DNA from: Antilocapra americana
Taxonomy: Eukaryota > Chordata > Mammalia > Artiodactyla > Antilocapridae
NCBI GenBank assembly: GCA_007570785.1
Contig: ML664152.1
Location: 3,224,911 to 3,288,910, forward strand
Direction: 5' to 3'
DNA length: 64,000 nt
A model generated the notes under the pieces. It made no database searches, was not told where the DNA came from, and saw nothing but the letters and a program-made list of their open reading frames with translations. This document shows, one piece after another, positions 48,081-58,714 of the stretch (position 1 is the first letter of the stretch; the number at the start of each line of letters is the position of its first letter). The position numbers were made by a program, and so were the translations under genes.

Positions 48081-51000
48081 CAAGCTGCCCTTCCTGGGAA
48101 ACACGCTCTACAACAGCTAAGGGAATGGGTGGTGAAGATGGTCAGGGCGCGGCTTGGGAAGAGACGGCTGGGACTCACCCCCCTCGGAACCCACGTGTCC
48201 TCAGACCCCTGGTTTAGCTCGGTTTTTCACAAGAGACAAGCAGAAGCAGCTGCAACAGCCCCTGGTGAGTGCCCCAAGGAGCCGGGGGTGAGCTTTCAGC
48301 ATAGACCAGCACAGGGGAACCCCAAATTGCTGTTACCAGCCGGCAGGAGGAGACTGATTTCCAGCGCCTCTAGGAACTGCCGCTTCCACCATCATCCCAG
48401 CACCCCTGGGCCAGCACAGGGCCTCCAAGTTCCTGCAGACAGAGCATGGATGTCTCACCCCCGACTCAGCCCCCAGGTCTGATGGGTCTCCTTTGCAAAA
48501 GCCCAGAGCGCCACCTCCTCCACACGCAGCGATCTGCAAGCCCATCCCCCAGCCTTACCTGAAGCAAGTCTCTGAAGGTGCCTCGGAAAGCCACAATTTT
48601 AAGCCAGATCTTTTTTGTATTGATTTCTGGCTCTTGGTTGGGGGAAGGGGGAAGGCTGAGCAGAAAAGCTGGGCTCTGGGGACCTGACAGTCCCAGGGAA
48701 GATGCAGCCACCCTGCTCCTTACTCTCCATCACCGTGACCTTGGGGTGCCCTTGAGCACACGGCCCCACCCTCTCTCGCTAGTCTCTAGCAGCAGCGGGT
48801 CATCAGGAGCTTCCAGCAACACAAAGAACATCGGGTCTCCCTGGAAGTGATGTGACGGATCTGCTGACCAACAACACACAGGAGGTTTCCCCTCGAGGTG
48901 GAGAAGCTGGCAGGAAACATCTTTGTATGACTGTGTCTTCAAGTTCAAGTACAAATCAGACACAGAGGGAAGTCAGTGAGAAGCAGAAAACAGAGCCTAG
49001 AGCCTGCTCGAGGTTGTTGTGTGTGTGTGTTCTCTGCGTGGACGTGCAGGCGTGCACACACGTGCATTGGTTGCTCTGTGTGCTGCACGGTGTGCACACA
49101 TGTGCTTGCGTACCTGTGAGTGTCTTCAGGCGTGTGTGACCTGCTCTGTGTGTGTGCGCACGTGTGTATCTTCCGCTCGGTTCTGTTTCTCTGACACCGC
49201 CTGCACACATAGACGTCGGGCCACCCGCCTCCCCCACCCCTGCACATTCAACCCTTGGCCTGGGGTCCTGGAGGAAACCCCGCAGCAGAGCGCCCTGCCC
49301 AGCGACCGCAGCAGCCAGGGAGTTGGGCCTGACGTGGGCCAAGTGGGGGCTGCAGCCTGCATCCAGGCCACCACTCAGCTGGCTGCGGCCTAAGTGGGAA
49401 CCCCTTCTAGTACCCCTACCCCCCTCACTGATGCAGCAGGTGCCTGCCCATGGGGACGCAGGTCCAAGCATCGACCCTCGGATCCCAGGCCCCATTGCAG
49501 CTTGTCCGTTTTCAAATGTCAGTCTGACCCGTGTGCATAAGCCTCTGGTCTCAGCCCGCTCCCCATCAGCCACATGCAGCATCTGGCTGACAGGACCTCT
49601 GTGACCTGGCCACTTGTGCCAGGCTCTGGGGCTGCCCGCGGGGGCCGCATGCCCTCCTGAGACATGCATGGCAGGACAGAAGCTGCTCTGTGAGTCTTCC
49701 CAGCAGCAGCTGTGGGGGCAGGGAGACAGGTGGCTGGGGAGGGCTGGCATACCTTGTCATTCTGTGTGGGAGGAGATCCTGCCAGGGCTGCGGGAACCCC
49801 CAGCACAGTGATGGTCTGCCAAGGCAATGATTTCCACTTTTTCAAATGATTTTCCAAAAAAAAAAAGAAACATATGAGGCAAAAACTGCTTATTACAGAG
49901 AAATACCCCTGGATCCCTGTGGGGCTTTCTGTGTCTGTTTAGGAGTGCTCTGCAGGACGCTGGCTCCCTGAGTCAGGATGGGGGTCTCTCAGAGTTCTCT
50001 ACACAGCCAGCCCTGCCCACACGAGCGAGGGCCTCTGCGGATGTGTGTTGCGGCTGCTTCCCGCGGTCTGGACCCGTGAAGGTGACCTTTGTGACGAGCT
50101 CCGCGCCTCCTTCCGGCCAGGTCTCAGCAGCCAAGGCAAAGCCTCTGCTGCCATCTGGTGGTGAAACTTGGGGTGGCCGGTGACCATCTGGGAACTGGAC
50201 ACCCCAGGAGCATCTTGCCCAGCACCCTCATAAACGGGTGATACTCAGAGGGCTTGATAAACCTGCCTGTGGTCACACAACGAGTTGCCTGCAGAACAAT
50301 CAGGCTGGCTTCCTCAGAGCCCCTGACTTACAGGTTAGGGGCGATGCTGTATAATAATACCCATCAAGTAGGGGTTCAGAGTCCTTCCTTTGAGGTCAAG
50401 CAGATGGGGTGGTCCTGGCCAGGCCCTCACCAATGGGGAACACCAGGCAAATGACTCGGCCTTCAAGCCTGGGTTTCCCCCTAACAGTGGAGCCCATTAC
50501 AGGTGGCTGGGCTGCCTGGGGGCTGCCAGCTGCCAGTGCAGTTGACACGGTGCCTGGCACACAGTAGGTGCTCAATCAGTGCTCTTATTACTGCTTCTGC
50601 TGATGACTGTGATGATGTTATGACAATAATGATCTTGCCACTCAGGATGAAGACGAGACCCCACTAGGGAACAGGGTTGTTCCTGCTCCAGAACCTTGTA
50701 ACCACATTCAAGCTTGTGTTTGCTGGGTTGAGATGCTGCGCCCCTCCCCACAGAGATGTAGAGTGAGGCCTGAGGGAGGAGGCGGATCCTAGCGGGACTG
50801 CCTTCCCCCACACTCACCCTGCCCAGGGACATGGTCACTCTTCCTGAGGCATCCCCAGATTCACCTGGTCGTAGGTACCGCTGGAGAGTCATCGGGCACA
50901 CAGACTCCCGACTCCAGCCCCACAGGCTCCAGGTCACTGGGTCTGGGGTGGGGCCAAGGCATCTGTGTTTATACAGCACTCTGGTGGGTCCCACAGACTG

Positions 51001-51270
51001 GCAGGTTTGGGGGATGCCAATCAATTCCACCTTCCGGTTGATTCTGACAGAAGGTCGTTCCGGTCATGGGGACAGCCACGTGTGCTCAAGAGGGGAGGGC
51101 CAGGTTTGGTGGCCCAGGACTGTGTGGGGAGTCCCCCCAGGAGAGAGGTGTCCCCCAGGAGAGGTGTGATCAGAGGTTCACCAGGGCAGGTGGGGGCCTG
51201 ACACCACACAGGTGATGCGCTCCAGGCCTGCATCAGGTAGATGGACACGAGTCTGAAGAGGGGAGCAGAC
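48081..51270. other. Non-coding interval with TG-rich tract and MIR relics
   Basis: 49017-49175 is TG-rich with gtgtgcacacatgtg-type units. 49854-49866 is an A run. 50255-50295 and 50545-50590 (tggcacacagtaggtgctca) are MIR-type relics. No gene recognised. Rodent work has described a CRYAA enhancer a few kb downstream of the gene; I see no motif cluster here strong enough to place it. Confidence 0.45.
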
Positions 51271-51274
51271 AGGG

Positions 51275-51505
51275 AGGCTATACAGCAGAAGTTCATTTTC
51301 TCACTGTCCTGGAGGCTGTGTCCTCTAGGGCCTGCCTCTGGGGCATGTAGCCAGCCGGCTGCTCCCTGTGTCCCCAAGTGGTTGTCCTTCTGCGTGTGCG
51401 TCTGCATTCTAACCTCTTCTTATAAGGACACCAGTCCTGTGGGGTTAGGAGTCACCCTTACAACCTCATTTTAATGTCATCACCCTCTCAAAGACCCTCG
51501 TCTCC
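51275..51505 (-). mobile_element. Old MaLR-type LTR-like fragment
   Basis: aagttcattttctcactgtc, ctggaggctgtgtcctctag, cttcttataaggacaccagt and caacctcattttaatgtcat follow the reverse complement of a MaLR-type LTR. Interrupted or ended by the Bov-tA at 51511. Confidence 0.65.
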
Positions 51506-51510
51506 AAAAT

Positions 51511-51722
51511 GGGATTCCCAGGTGGCACTAGTGGTAAAGAATCTGCCTGCCAGTGCAGGAGGCATAAGAGACCCAGGTTCGATCCCTGGGTTGGGACGAT
51601 CCCCTGGAGGAGGAAATGGCAACCTCCAGTATTCTTGCCTGGAGAAGCCCCATGGAGCGGACCCTGGCAGGCTACAGTCCATTGGGCGGCAAAGAATCAG
51701 ACACGACTGAGCAACTGAATGA
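51511..51722 (+). mobile_element. Bov-tA SINE
   Basis: Sense orientation: gggattcccaggtggcacta, gcctgccagtgcaggaggca, ctccagtattcttgcctgg and cacgactgagcaactgaatg. Confidence 0.93.
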
Positions 51723-52228
51723 CAAGGATGTCTCCAGAATAGTCACCTTCTGAGATGCGGGCGTCAGGACTTCAGGATGGAGACCGGGGGCTCACAGCTC
51801 AGCCCGTGACCAGTGGGAAGGAACCCCAGTGAACGCAAGAGCAGCAGCTGTCAGTGAGAGCTCCGTCCTGGCTGCAGCCAGACCCGCAGACTCAGGCCCC
51901 CACACCCGAGCCGTGAACCAGTGTGCACAAAGGAAGGCGCCTTCTGGGGGGACCTGAGAGGAGCAGGGAGCCTCAGAGACTTCTGATTTTCCTAAATACT
52001 CACCACCTCCAAAGATACCTTCCCCAGACCCCAAGTGCCGTGGCCATTTGTGCCAGTTACACAGGGTGCCCCCTTCTCCATGGATGAGGTTGAAAAGGCA
52101 GGATGGTGTCAGGGGGCTTCCTATTGGAAGGAACAGGGTAGGTGGGGTGGGAAGGACTCTGGAGAAACTCCCACAGAGGGAGGACCCTTCTGTAGATGGG
52201 GGCCAGACCTAGAGAAATCCCAGGCTAC

Positions 52229-52268
<40 letters not shown>

Positions 52269-53171
52269 CACTGCTAAAAACCCCCGTAACAGCAGCTGTG
52301 TTGAGCGGGAGTCATTTCTGGAAATTCTCCCATATGTCCTCTCTTCTTGGTGTCATTTCTCCAGGAGGAAGAACACAGACACTGCCCCAACAACCATCCC
52401 ACTGACCCCTTCAGGCTGCCCAGGGCCCCCAGCCTCCACTCTCCAGGACAGGGACACTTCCAACCCGGGTGTCTGCCTGCTTTCTGCTCCCAGGAGCCAC
52501 ATCTAGCCCCACTGCCCTCTCCGTGGTCACCATGCTGCTCGCAGGGCACCTGGCTGAGCCCCCAGCTGGCTCCCCAGTGGAGGCTGCTGGCCTCCTAATC
52601 TCCTCCTGTCTCAGGGGAGTCTGGGCAGACAGGGAGAAAGCCACCCTTCTGGGTGGGGGACAATCAGTCCTGGTCACCAGAGCCCCCCGAAGTCTCCATA
52701 AATGCTCCAGGAAGGGAGTGGTGGAGCAAAGAGTCACCACCCACATGGGTGCCCAGGGCATGGTGCCTAAGAGAGCGGACACTTCTGACTGCCTGCCCTC
52801 TTCCCTTAGGGAGCAAAACCCCAAGGGAGCCTGGCCGGGATGATGAGGCCCCACTTGGCAACCCAGTTTGCACACAGGTTAAAGAGGGGACCTCGGGTGC
52901 TCTCCCTCCCATGTCCCCCTCCCCGCCTCCTTCCACCCCTGGAAGGAGACCCCGCCTTCCTGCACAGCCGAGATCGAAGAGGGCACTGGTCTGGGAGCTG
53001 GGGATGACCTATCTGGTCACTCAGAGGTGGCTGGGATGAACAGGGACAGGTGGACCCAGGCTCCCCTCCCCCGTCACCTCCCAACAGGATGAAAAGTCCC
53101 CTCTCGCCTTCTCCATTGCTCCCCAGCACCCCCCACCCTGGACAGATAGCACAGCCACCACACTGCAAGTT
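51723..53171. other. Interval just downstream of CRYAA, with GT microsatellite
   Basis: Apart from the GT run at 52233-52264 nothing is recognised. The 154-codon minus-strand frame at 52411-52875 lacks motifs. Confidence 0.5.
52233..52264. repeat. GT dinucleotide microsatellite, 16 uninterrupted units
   Basis: Pure GT run of 32 bases, about 0.9 kb beyond the CRYAA poly(A) site. Its purity and length suggest it is polymorphic. Confidence 0.97.
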
Positions 53172-53670
53172 GCTTGTGTCACCTGCTCTTTATTGACTGC
53201 CACGGGCTGCCTTCTCGTGGGTGACCTGATGCCCCAAGAGCGGCACTACAGAAGGGAGGGTTGAGGGAAGGGGCTCTGAGAGGCCAGGTGCGGGGAGCCC
53301 CCACCAGACGGACCTCATGAGAGAGCTGCCACCGAGGGCCGAGACCACCCGGTGGGCCTGGAGACTGAGGCCACCCAGAGATGGCTCAGAGACGGTGCTC
53401 TCTGACCTCCGGGGCAGAGGCTGCGATGGTGGTCACTTCCACCGAGGGGCCGGTGTTGTGATCCGGTCACTCTGAGGTCTCTGCACCACAGGCTGGGGCC
53501 CTGGGCTCTCCTGGCTACTCTCTCAAACCTTCAATCCCTCAGAGAAGAGGAAAAGGAACTGGAAAGGGGGGAAGCAGAGGGAGATGGATGCCCCACTTTC
53601 TAGGGTCCCCCAGATGGATGGGTGCGGGGGCCGCAGCGGGTGGCAGCCGAGGCCGAGGCCGAGGCCGAGC
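53172..53670 (-). other. CRYAA: CRYAA 3' untranslated region with poly(A) signal
   Basis: About 500 bases follow the TAA. An AATAAA hexamer (tttatt on the plus strand, 53189-53194) is the only good polyadenylation signal near the expected distance, so the transcript probably ends near 53170-53178. The first bases after the stop contain a GGCCTC-type hexamer repeat (about 53645-53670). The exact cleavage site is inferred. Confidence 0.8.
53189..53194 (-). terminator. CRYAA: CRYAA polyadenylation signal AATAAA
   Basis: AATAAA on the minus strand, about 480 bases after the stop codon and in a position that fits a short 3' UTR. This is a mammalian poly(A) signal, not a bacterial terminator. Confidence 0.85.
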
Positions 53671-53880
53671 TTAGGACGAGGGCGCTGAGCTGGGCTTCTC
53701 CTCCCGGGACACGGGGATGGCCCGCTCGCTGTGGCCGGCGTCCACGCCAGATGGGACCTTGGGGCCAGAGAAGGTCAGCATGCCATCCGCAGACAGGGAG
53801 CAGGAGAGTGCGGACTGGTCCACGTTGGAAGGCAGGCGGTAGCGGCGGTGGAACTCGCGGGAGATGTAGCCGTGGTCATC
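53671..53880 (-). CDS. CRYAA: CRYAA coding exon 3 (residues 105-173 and stop)
   Basis: Encodes 69 residues, from [10 protein letters not shown] to SSAPSS, then TAA at 53673-53671. It follows a CCCAG acceptor. It carries the arginine-rich HRRYRLPS stretch, Cys131, the dimer-interface strand and the IPV motif. Codons are strongly GC-ended, like the rest of the gene. Confidence 0.97.
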   Translation of the reverse strand, partial: DDHGYISREFHRRYRLPSNVDQSALSCSLSADGMLTFSGPKVPSGVDAGHSERAIPVSREEKPSSAPSS

Positions 53881-56120
53881 CTGGGGACGGGGAGGGCACG
53901 GTCAGAGGCTGCAGCCGCAGGCAGCCACCGGCTCCCGGGGAGGAGGCCCAGGAGGCACGAGGTCAAACCCACAGTGCTCTCCCAGGCAGTGGGCGGCGGG
54001 TGCTGGGCTGCGTCCGGGGCCCTGGACCTCCCTGCCTCCCTGCATGAGATCTGGGCCTGCCCAGGGCCCTTGGCTCCTCTCACTGACTTCATTCCAACAT
54101 CTCCTGAATGGTCCTGCCCTAGCCCCACCCTCGAGTCCAGCTTCCCCTTCACCTGTGGCCCCAAGGCCATTTGGGTTCAGGTCCCTGCCGGCCATCTAAC
54201 GGGAAAGCCGTGCCTGGACATTCCCGTCTCCTGACGCCCCGGCCCGGCTCCCTCCCCTCCAGGTGGAAAGACTAGCAGCCCCAGGGGAGTGTCTGGGCTT
54301 GTCTCTAGGGCCCCAGGAGGGGAGGACAGCAGATGGGCAGGGTCTGTCCCCCAAGTCCAGCTCCCCCACCACTGGAGAAGCCCTGGTCTCCGACCTGTCC
54401 TGGCTGGGGTCCTCCCTGCCCCCGCCCTGAGACAGCAGGCACCAGGCACCTGGGCTGCACCACCCCCCAGGAGAGACTGGTGTGAAAACCCACCTGGCTA
54501 GCAGCTCGCCCCTCAGTGCCAGTCTCCTGGGGTCTTTCCGAACCCCACCCCATCACCCAGGGGTTTGGACAGATCCAGGGCCACCAAGCAAGCAGTGCCC
54601 GAGTGGAGATCCTCTCAGGTCCCCACCAGCCACGTTTCATGGCCTGTGGAGGGCTCAGGAGCGGCCCCCCGGTCACCGGGGCCGGCCAAGGTCTGGGGCC
54701 ATGGTCCTGCCTCTTGGCCGAGGCTGCGGCCAGTCCCAGGCTCACCTGCCGCTCGTTGTGCTTGCCGTGGATCTCCACGAAGTCCTCCTGCACCTTCACC
54801 GTCAGGTCCTCGGGAGAGAAGTGCTTCACGTCCAGGAAGATGACAAACTTGTCCCGGTCGGATCGGACCTGAAACCAAGCACCCATGTGGGTCCCGCGGA
54901 GCTGCGGCTCAGGGCCAGGGGCTGGCTGGAGTGGCTGGAGCTGGGCGGCCGGGGCTCAGTCCCGGGTTATCAGAACAGAAAGTCCCATCAGGGCTCTGAC
55001 CGCTCCCTCTATGTGCCCGGAGACGGGGCACCCGGGACTCAGGAGCGAGTGGACACTCGGCCAACAACCAGAACTCGGAGGTCTGCTGTCTGCCTGACTG
55101 CTGAGGGGCTGAGCTGCCTGTTATGGTTGGTTATGGCTTCGTTGCTGGCTTATTGGCAGGTTGTGGGTTGGTTGACTAGCTGGTTATGGTTGTGGACTGG
55201 TTATGGTTTGTTCAGACGACCGGTAAGACCAAGCACTTGGCCCCTGCCCGCCTCTCCAACAACCTGGGGCCCTGCCTCTGCATGTGGACAGATGTCCCCG
55301 GTGGTCTGCATGGATGTGCAGCTCCTCACACAGGTGCTTTCAGTCCCCCTTCACTCCTCGGGGTGGTCAGCCTTGCACCAGCTCTGGGCAGGTGTCTATG
55401 TTTTAGGCAGTGGTGAGAAACTGGAACCCCCATAGAGCTGGACCCTGCGGAGGGCAGGCCTTTGGGCCTCCTTGCTGCCCTTGGGACCTGTCCTTGGGCA
55501 GCTGGGCAAACTCTGCAGCTCTGGCCACAGACGGCTGCAGGTGGGAGGCCTCCAACCCGACCTCGGGCAGTGCACCCCACCCTGGGTATCCAGCCGGAGG
55601 GCAAGTGCAGCCTCAGAGCATGAAGCTCGGCCCTCCATCGCCCATGCCCCAGTGGCGCTGTTCTCGGGGACCCCAGATGACGGCGGGGACCTCAGCAACC
55701 ACACACAGGTCATAAGTTAAGGGTAGGAGGCATAAACAGTGGGTGGACTCCTCTTCCCACCACCCCAGATGCATGGAGGCTCTGCTGGGGAGAGAGGCTG
55801 ACCAGCCTCTGCATCCAGGAGGGACAAAGTTGGGCGAGGAGGGAAGGCGGACCCATGGCCCTCCAAAGCCCCTCTCTCCTACCCAGCCCACCCCACAGCT
55901 GCAGCAGGAAACAGCGCGCCGTCGGCCTCACCTCAGAGATGCCAGAGTCCAGCACGGTGCGGAAGAGGGACTGGCGGTAGTAGGGGCTGATGGTGGAGGA
56001 GAGGAAGGGCAGCAGGTCGTACTCGAAGAGGCCCTCGCCGAAGAACTGGTCAAACAGCCGGCTGGGGTAGAAGGGGCCCAGGGCGCGTTTGAACCAGGGG
56101 TGCTGAATGGCGATGTCCAT
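53671..56120 (-). CDS. CRYAA: Alpha-A crystallin, three coding exons, intact 173-residue frame
   Basis: Small heat-shock protein of the eye lens. It forms large oligomers with alpha-B crystallin, holds unfolding crystallins in solution and contributes to refraction. CDS = join of 56120-55932, 54868-54746 and 53880-53671 read on the minus strand; introns are 1063 and 865 bp with GT-AG ends, both in phase 0. The protein begins [10 protein letters not shown] and ends [10 protein letters not shown]. Visible parts are the N-terminal region with the SRLFDQFF motif (about residues 20-27), the alpha-crystallin domain (about 62-145, with the HRRYRLPS stretch from about 115), Cys131, the C-terminal IPV anchor (about 159-161) and a Ser-rich tail. 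Length equals the usual 173 residues. The start was chosen because ATG at 56120 sits in ACCATGG and no other ATG lies upstream in frame. Residue 13 is Ala, where most mammals, as I recall, have Thr. No stop or frameshift was found. Identification is from direct recognition of all three exons. Confidence 0.98.
54746..54868 (-). CDS. CRYAA: CRYAA coding exon 2 (residues 64-104)
   Basis: Encodes 41 residues, from VRSDRDKF to GKHNERQ, the first half of the alpha-crystallin domain. It follows a TTTCAG acceptor and is followed by a GTGAG donor, with the reading phase preserved (phase 0 at both ends). In rodents an optional insert exon lies in the intron before this one; I cannot recognise a usable copy here. 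Confidence 0.97.
55105..55220. repeat. Degenerate GGTTATGG minisatellite in CRYAA intron 1
   Basis: The intron carries repeated copies of a TGGTTATGG-like unit with variants (TTGGCAGGTTGTGG, TGGTTATGGTTG). It is GT-rich and unlike the GC-rich intron around it. It probably arose by slippage. It is absent from the coding exons and does not touch the splice sites. Confidence 0.65.
55932..56120 (-). CDS. CRYAA: CRYAA coding exon 1 (residues 1-63)
   Basis: Encodes residues 1-63, from [10 protein letters not shown] to DSGISE, and ends after a complete GAG codon. The donor reads GTGAGG on the minus strand. It holds the whole N-terminal domain with the [10 protein letters not shown] segment and the [10 protein letters not shown] region. 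This 63-residue first exon matches the conserved mammalian gene structure. Confidence 0.97.
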
Positions 56121-56188
56121 GGTGGGCAGCAGCTCTGTGGGCACCCGGGGCGAGGAGATGGTCAGAGCAGGGCCTGTGGGCAGCGCAC
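56121..56188 (-). other. CRYAA: CRYAA 5' untranslated region (inferred cap site near 56188)
   Basis: Short leader between the start codon and a cap site placed about 30 bases downstream of the TATA box. The leader contains no upstream ATG on the minus strand. The cap position is inferred from the TATA spacing, not observed. Confidence 0.65.
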
Positions 56189-56310
56189 TGAGGAGCTGGG
56201 ACGCGGGCCCTGCCTATATACGCCGGGGCAGAATGGAGGCATTAGAGGGATTTGTCTGGAAAGCGCGAGCTCAGGAGGCAGGCCGCCCAGTCAGCAGAAT
56301 CGTGGGCCGG
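56189..56310 (-). promoter_or_regulatory. CRYAA: CRYAA core promoter: TATA box and Maf-type element
   Basis: On the minus strand a TATATA box lies at 56220-56215. A TGCTGAC half-site of the Maf recognition element lies at 56296-56290, about 100-108 bases upstream of the inferred cap site. Mammalian alpha-A promoters are known to carry a Maf site near this distance, bound by c-Maf/L-Maf together with Pax6 and CREB-type factors, giving lens-restricted expression. A CTCTAATG homeodomain-like motif lies between the two elements. Factor binding is inferred from motif and position. Confidence 0.8.
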
Positions 56311-56329
56311 CCAGGCTGAGCGCCCACCT

Positions 56330-57188
56330 TGCCCAGCCCTGGCTGCAACGCCAGTCAGCGGGAGCTCCCTACGCCAGGAGGAAGGGGCCCCTGGGGAGCT
56401 TCTCTGTGGGTGGCTCTGGGTCCCCCACCCTCTCCCAGGTTTACAGGGAAAACTTTCATCTCCCTTCCCCAGGGAAGGGCCCGTGTGCCAGGGACCGTGC
56501 CCCTGTCTGCACACATGGTCCCCTGTGATCCCATGGCTGCCCCTCGAGTGGGAGCTCATACCCCTGCTTCATAGACAAGCAAACAGGCATCCAAGTGGCC
56601 CCCCAGCCCCACAGCCACCAGGTTTGCCCACATTTCTTTAAGACAGAATTACCTCCCTTACATCTTGGTGATTACAAAAATGATGCACACTTGTAAAAAC
56701 CTTGGGAAAGACAAAAAACACAGCTCAGAAACCAAAAAGAGTCTGTGAGTCCAGCACCAGGGAGGCCTGTCATGGCACCTGTGTGCATGGAGGGGAGGCA
56801 GGTTTGCTTTGACAAACGGAAACCACATGTGCAGGAGTCTCCTCTGGACACCATCCCCGCAAACCTCCAGGCCTGGGAACAGACAGAGCCAGGTCCTTCA
56901 AACAGGTGCCCTGCTCCTGTGCCAGGTGCCAGCCTGCCCTTCCAGCTATGGCCCAGAAGGTGTTCCAGGGAGACCCACCACAGTCAGGACACCCCTGGCT
57001 GTGAGGCTTCCATACTTCTCAGTAGCTTGGCCTCTGTGAGCCTTATGCTTACGCACCATCCCCACCCACCCACCTACAGCACAAGAGAGAGCCATTCCCA
57101 TGCCCTACCCCAGCCGGCTTTCTCATGCACAGTCCAGGCGGCAAGACTTACTCACCCTGCGCATCTCTGGGTCCTTGTGCAGCTTCTT
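56330..57188. other. Upstream flank of CRYAA
   Basis: Non-coding. GC-rich to about 56620, then mixed. No repeat recognised with confidence. Confidence 0.45.
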
Positions 57189-57396
57189 GTGTACTTAGCC
57201 ACTCAGTCACGTCCAACTCTGTTGTGACCCTTTGGACTACAGCCTGCCAGGCTCCTCTGTCCATGGGATTCTCCAGGCAAGAATACTGGAGTGGATTGCC
57301 ATTTCCTCCTCAAAGGGATCTTCCCAACTCAGGGATTGAACCCTCATCTCCTGCATCACAGGCAGATTGTTAATCTGCTGAGCCATCAGGGAAGCC
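57189..57396 (-). mobile_element. Bov-tA SINE
   Basis: Contains cactcagtcacgtccaactc, gccaggctcctctgtccatg and gaatactggagtggattgcc, and ends at gagccatcagggaagcc. It lies about 1 kb upstream of the CRYAA cap site. Confidence 0.93.
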
Positions 57397-57529
57397 TTGT
57401 TGGGTACCTTTCAAGGCCAAGATGACAGTGCTATATCAGTTTCCAGCAGATGCTATAACTAATAAAAAGGATTATTCCATAACAAAGGCCTTTTTGGACA
57501 GCTGAAGTATGGTGACCTCGAAAAGACCA

Positions 57530-57725
57530 TGAACTTGGTGGCTGAAAACAACACATATGTATCGCTTTGTGGGTTGGAGATCAGAAGTCCACCTGCATCT
57601 TACTGGGTTCAGATCCAAGAGTCAGCAGGGCTGGTCCGTCCTGGGGATCACCCCCTCTCTTACAGCGTGCTCTTTAAGCAACCATATTTCCCTGCTTGCC
57701 ACATAAAGTGACACAGTCTCGGGTT
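57530..57725 (-). mobile_element. MaLR-type LTR-like fragment
   Basis: aacttggtggctgaaaacaa, then ttggagatcagaagtccacc, fits the middle of the same LTR type as at 5946. Strongly diverged and short. Confidence 0.55.
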
Positions 57726-58302
57726 CTGGAATCCCCCCACTGCAACGAGGGATGGGGAGAGCTATGACCCTCCCTGGGGCATCTATTGCAGGGACCCTCA
57801 GCTGAGGCAGGTCCTGCCGATCACGGCTAATACAAGCTCATGTCGCTCAGAGACACCACCTAGTTCATGTCGACATACATCTCAGGCCTCAACGACTTCC
57901 TCTCAGGTTTGCCAGCCTCACCTATTGGCCAAAACTGTGGGTCACACATGCAGCAGCGGGTGGCCCAGCCTGGTTCTGCCAAGTGGACCCAGGGATAGAT
58001 GCAGGATGACGGATGAAGGCAACGGGCACCAATGTTTCCAGCTCTCCTGTGCGGCTTCTCCTGCTCACATTTGGCCTCTTACACGCAGCCCTTCCCATCC
58101 TGGATTCTGGGAAAACAAGACCCTTTTTATCCAGGTCTGGATTCCTTCTTGAATTCCCAGCTGTGTGCTAAGGGGTGCGCTGTGTGTGTGTGTGTAGAGA
58201 TTTATTAAAACAGTAACAAATCACCTAAAAGCTGTTCTAATCACGCAGGTGCAAAATACGCCTCCTTTTCTGTTAATCTACTTAATAATCTAGCTGCTTC
58301 TG
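57726..58302. other. Non-coding interval
   Basis: A short TG run at 58179-58194. No gene recognised. Confidence 0.4.
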
Positions 58303-58714
58303 AGGACTTCCCTGGTGGTTCCGTGTTGAGGACTCCATCTTCCAGTGCAGGGGTGCAGATTTCAGCCCTCATCAGGGAACTAAAGCGCCTTCCCGGGGGG
58401 CACTGGAGGTGAAGAACCCACCTGCCAATGACACAAGAGACGCGTGTTCGATTCCTGGGTCGAGGCAACCCCCTGGAGGAGGGCATGGCAATCCTCTCCA
58501 ATATTCTTGCCTTCGGAATCCTATGGCCAGAGAAGCCTGGGAGGCTACGGTTCATGGAGTCACAGAGTTGGACACGACTGAAGTAACTTAGCACACGCGC
58601 AGGATGCTGAGATCCCACATACATACCTCGGGGCCAAAACCCAAAACCTAAGCCAGAAACAACATTGTAGCAAATTCAGTAAAGACTAAAAGTCATCTGA
58701 GTCAAAAAAAAAAA
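58303..58714 (+). mobile_element. CHR-2-type SINE split by a Bov-tA
   Basis: Head at 58303-58386 (gaggacttccctggtggttc, catcagggaactaaag). After the inserted Bov-tA the body resumes at about 58606 (gatcccacatacatacctcg, gccagaaacaacattgtagc, ttcagtaaagact) and ends in an A tail to about 58714. Confidence 0.85.
58387..58605 (+). mobile_element. Bov-tA SINE nested in a CHR-2-type SINE
   Basis: Contains gaagaacccacctgccaatg, ggaggagggcatggcaatcc and gacacgactgaagtaactta. It separates the two halves of the older SINE. Confidence 0.9.

Noticed and set aside
48956..49750. 264-codon open frame, minus strand
   Set aside because: Crosses a TG-rich tract and has no recognisable domain or exon structure.
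55710..56144. Earlier start for CRYAA at 56144
   Set aside because: The codon there is GTG, not ATG. The conserved ATG in a strong context is at 56120.
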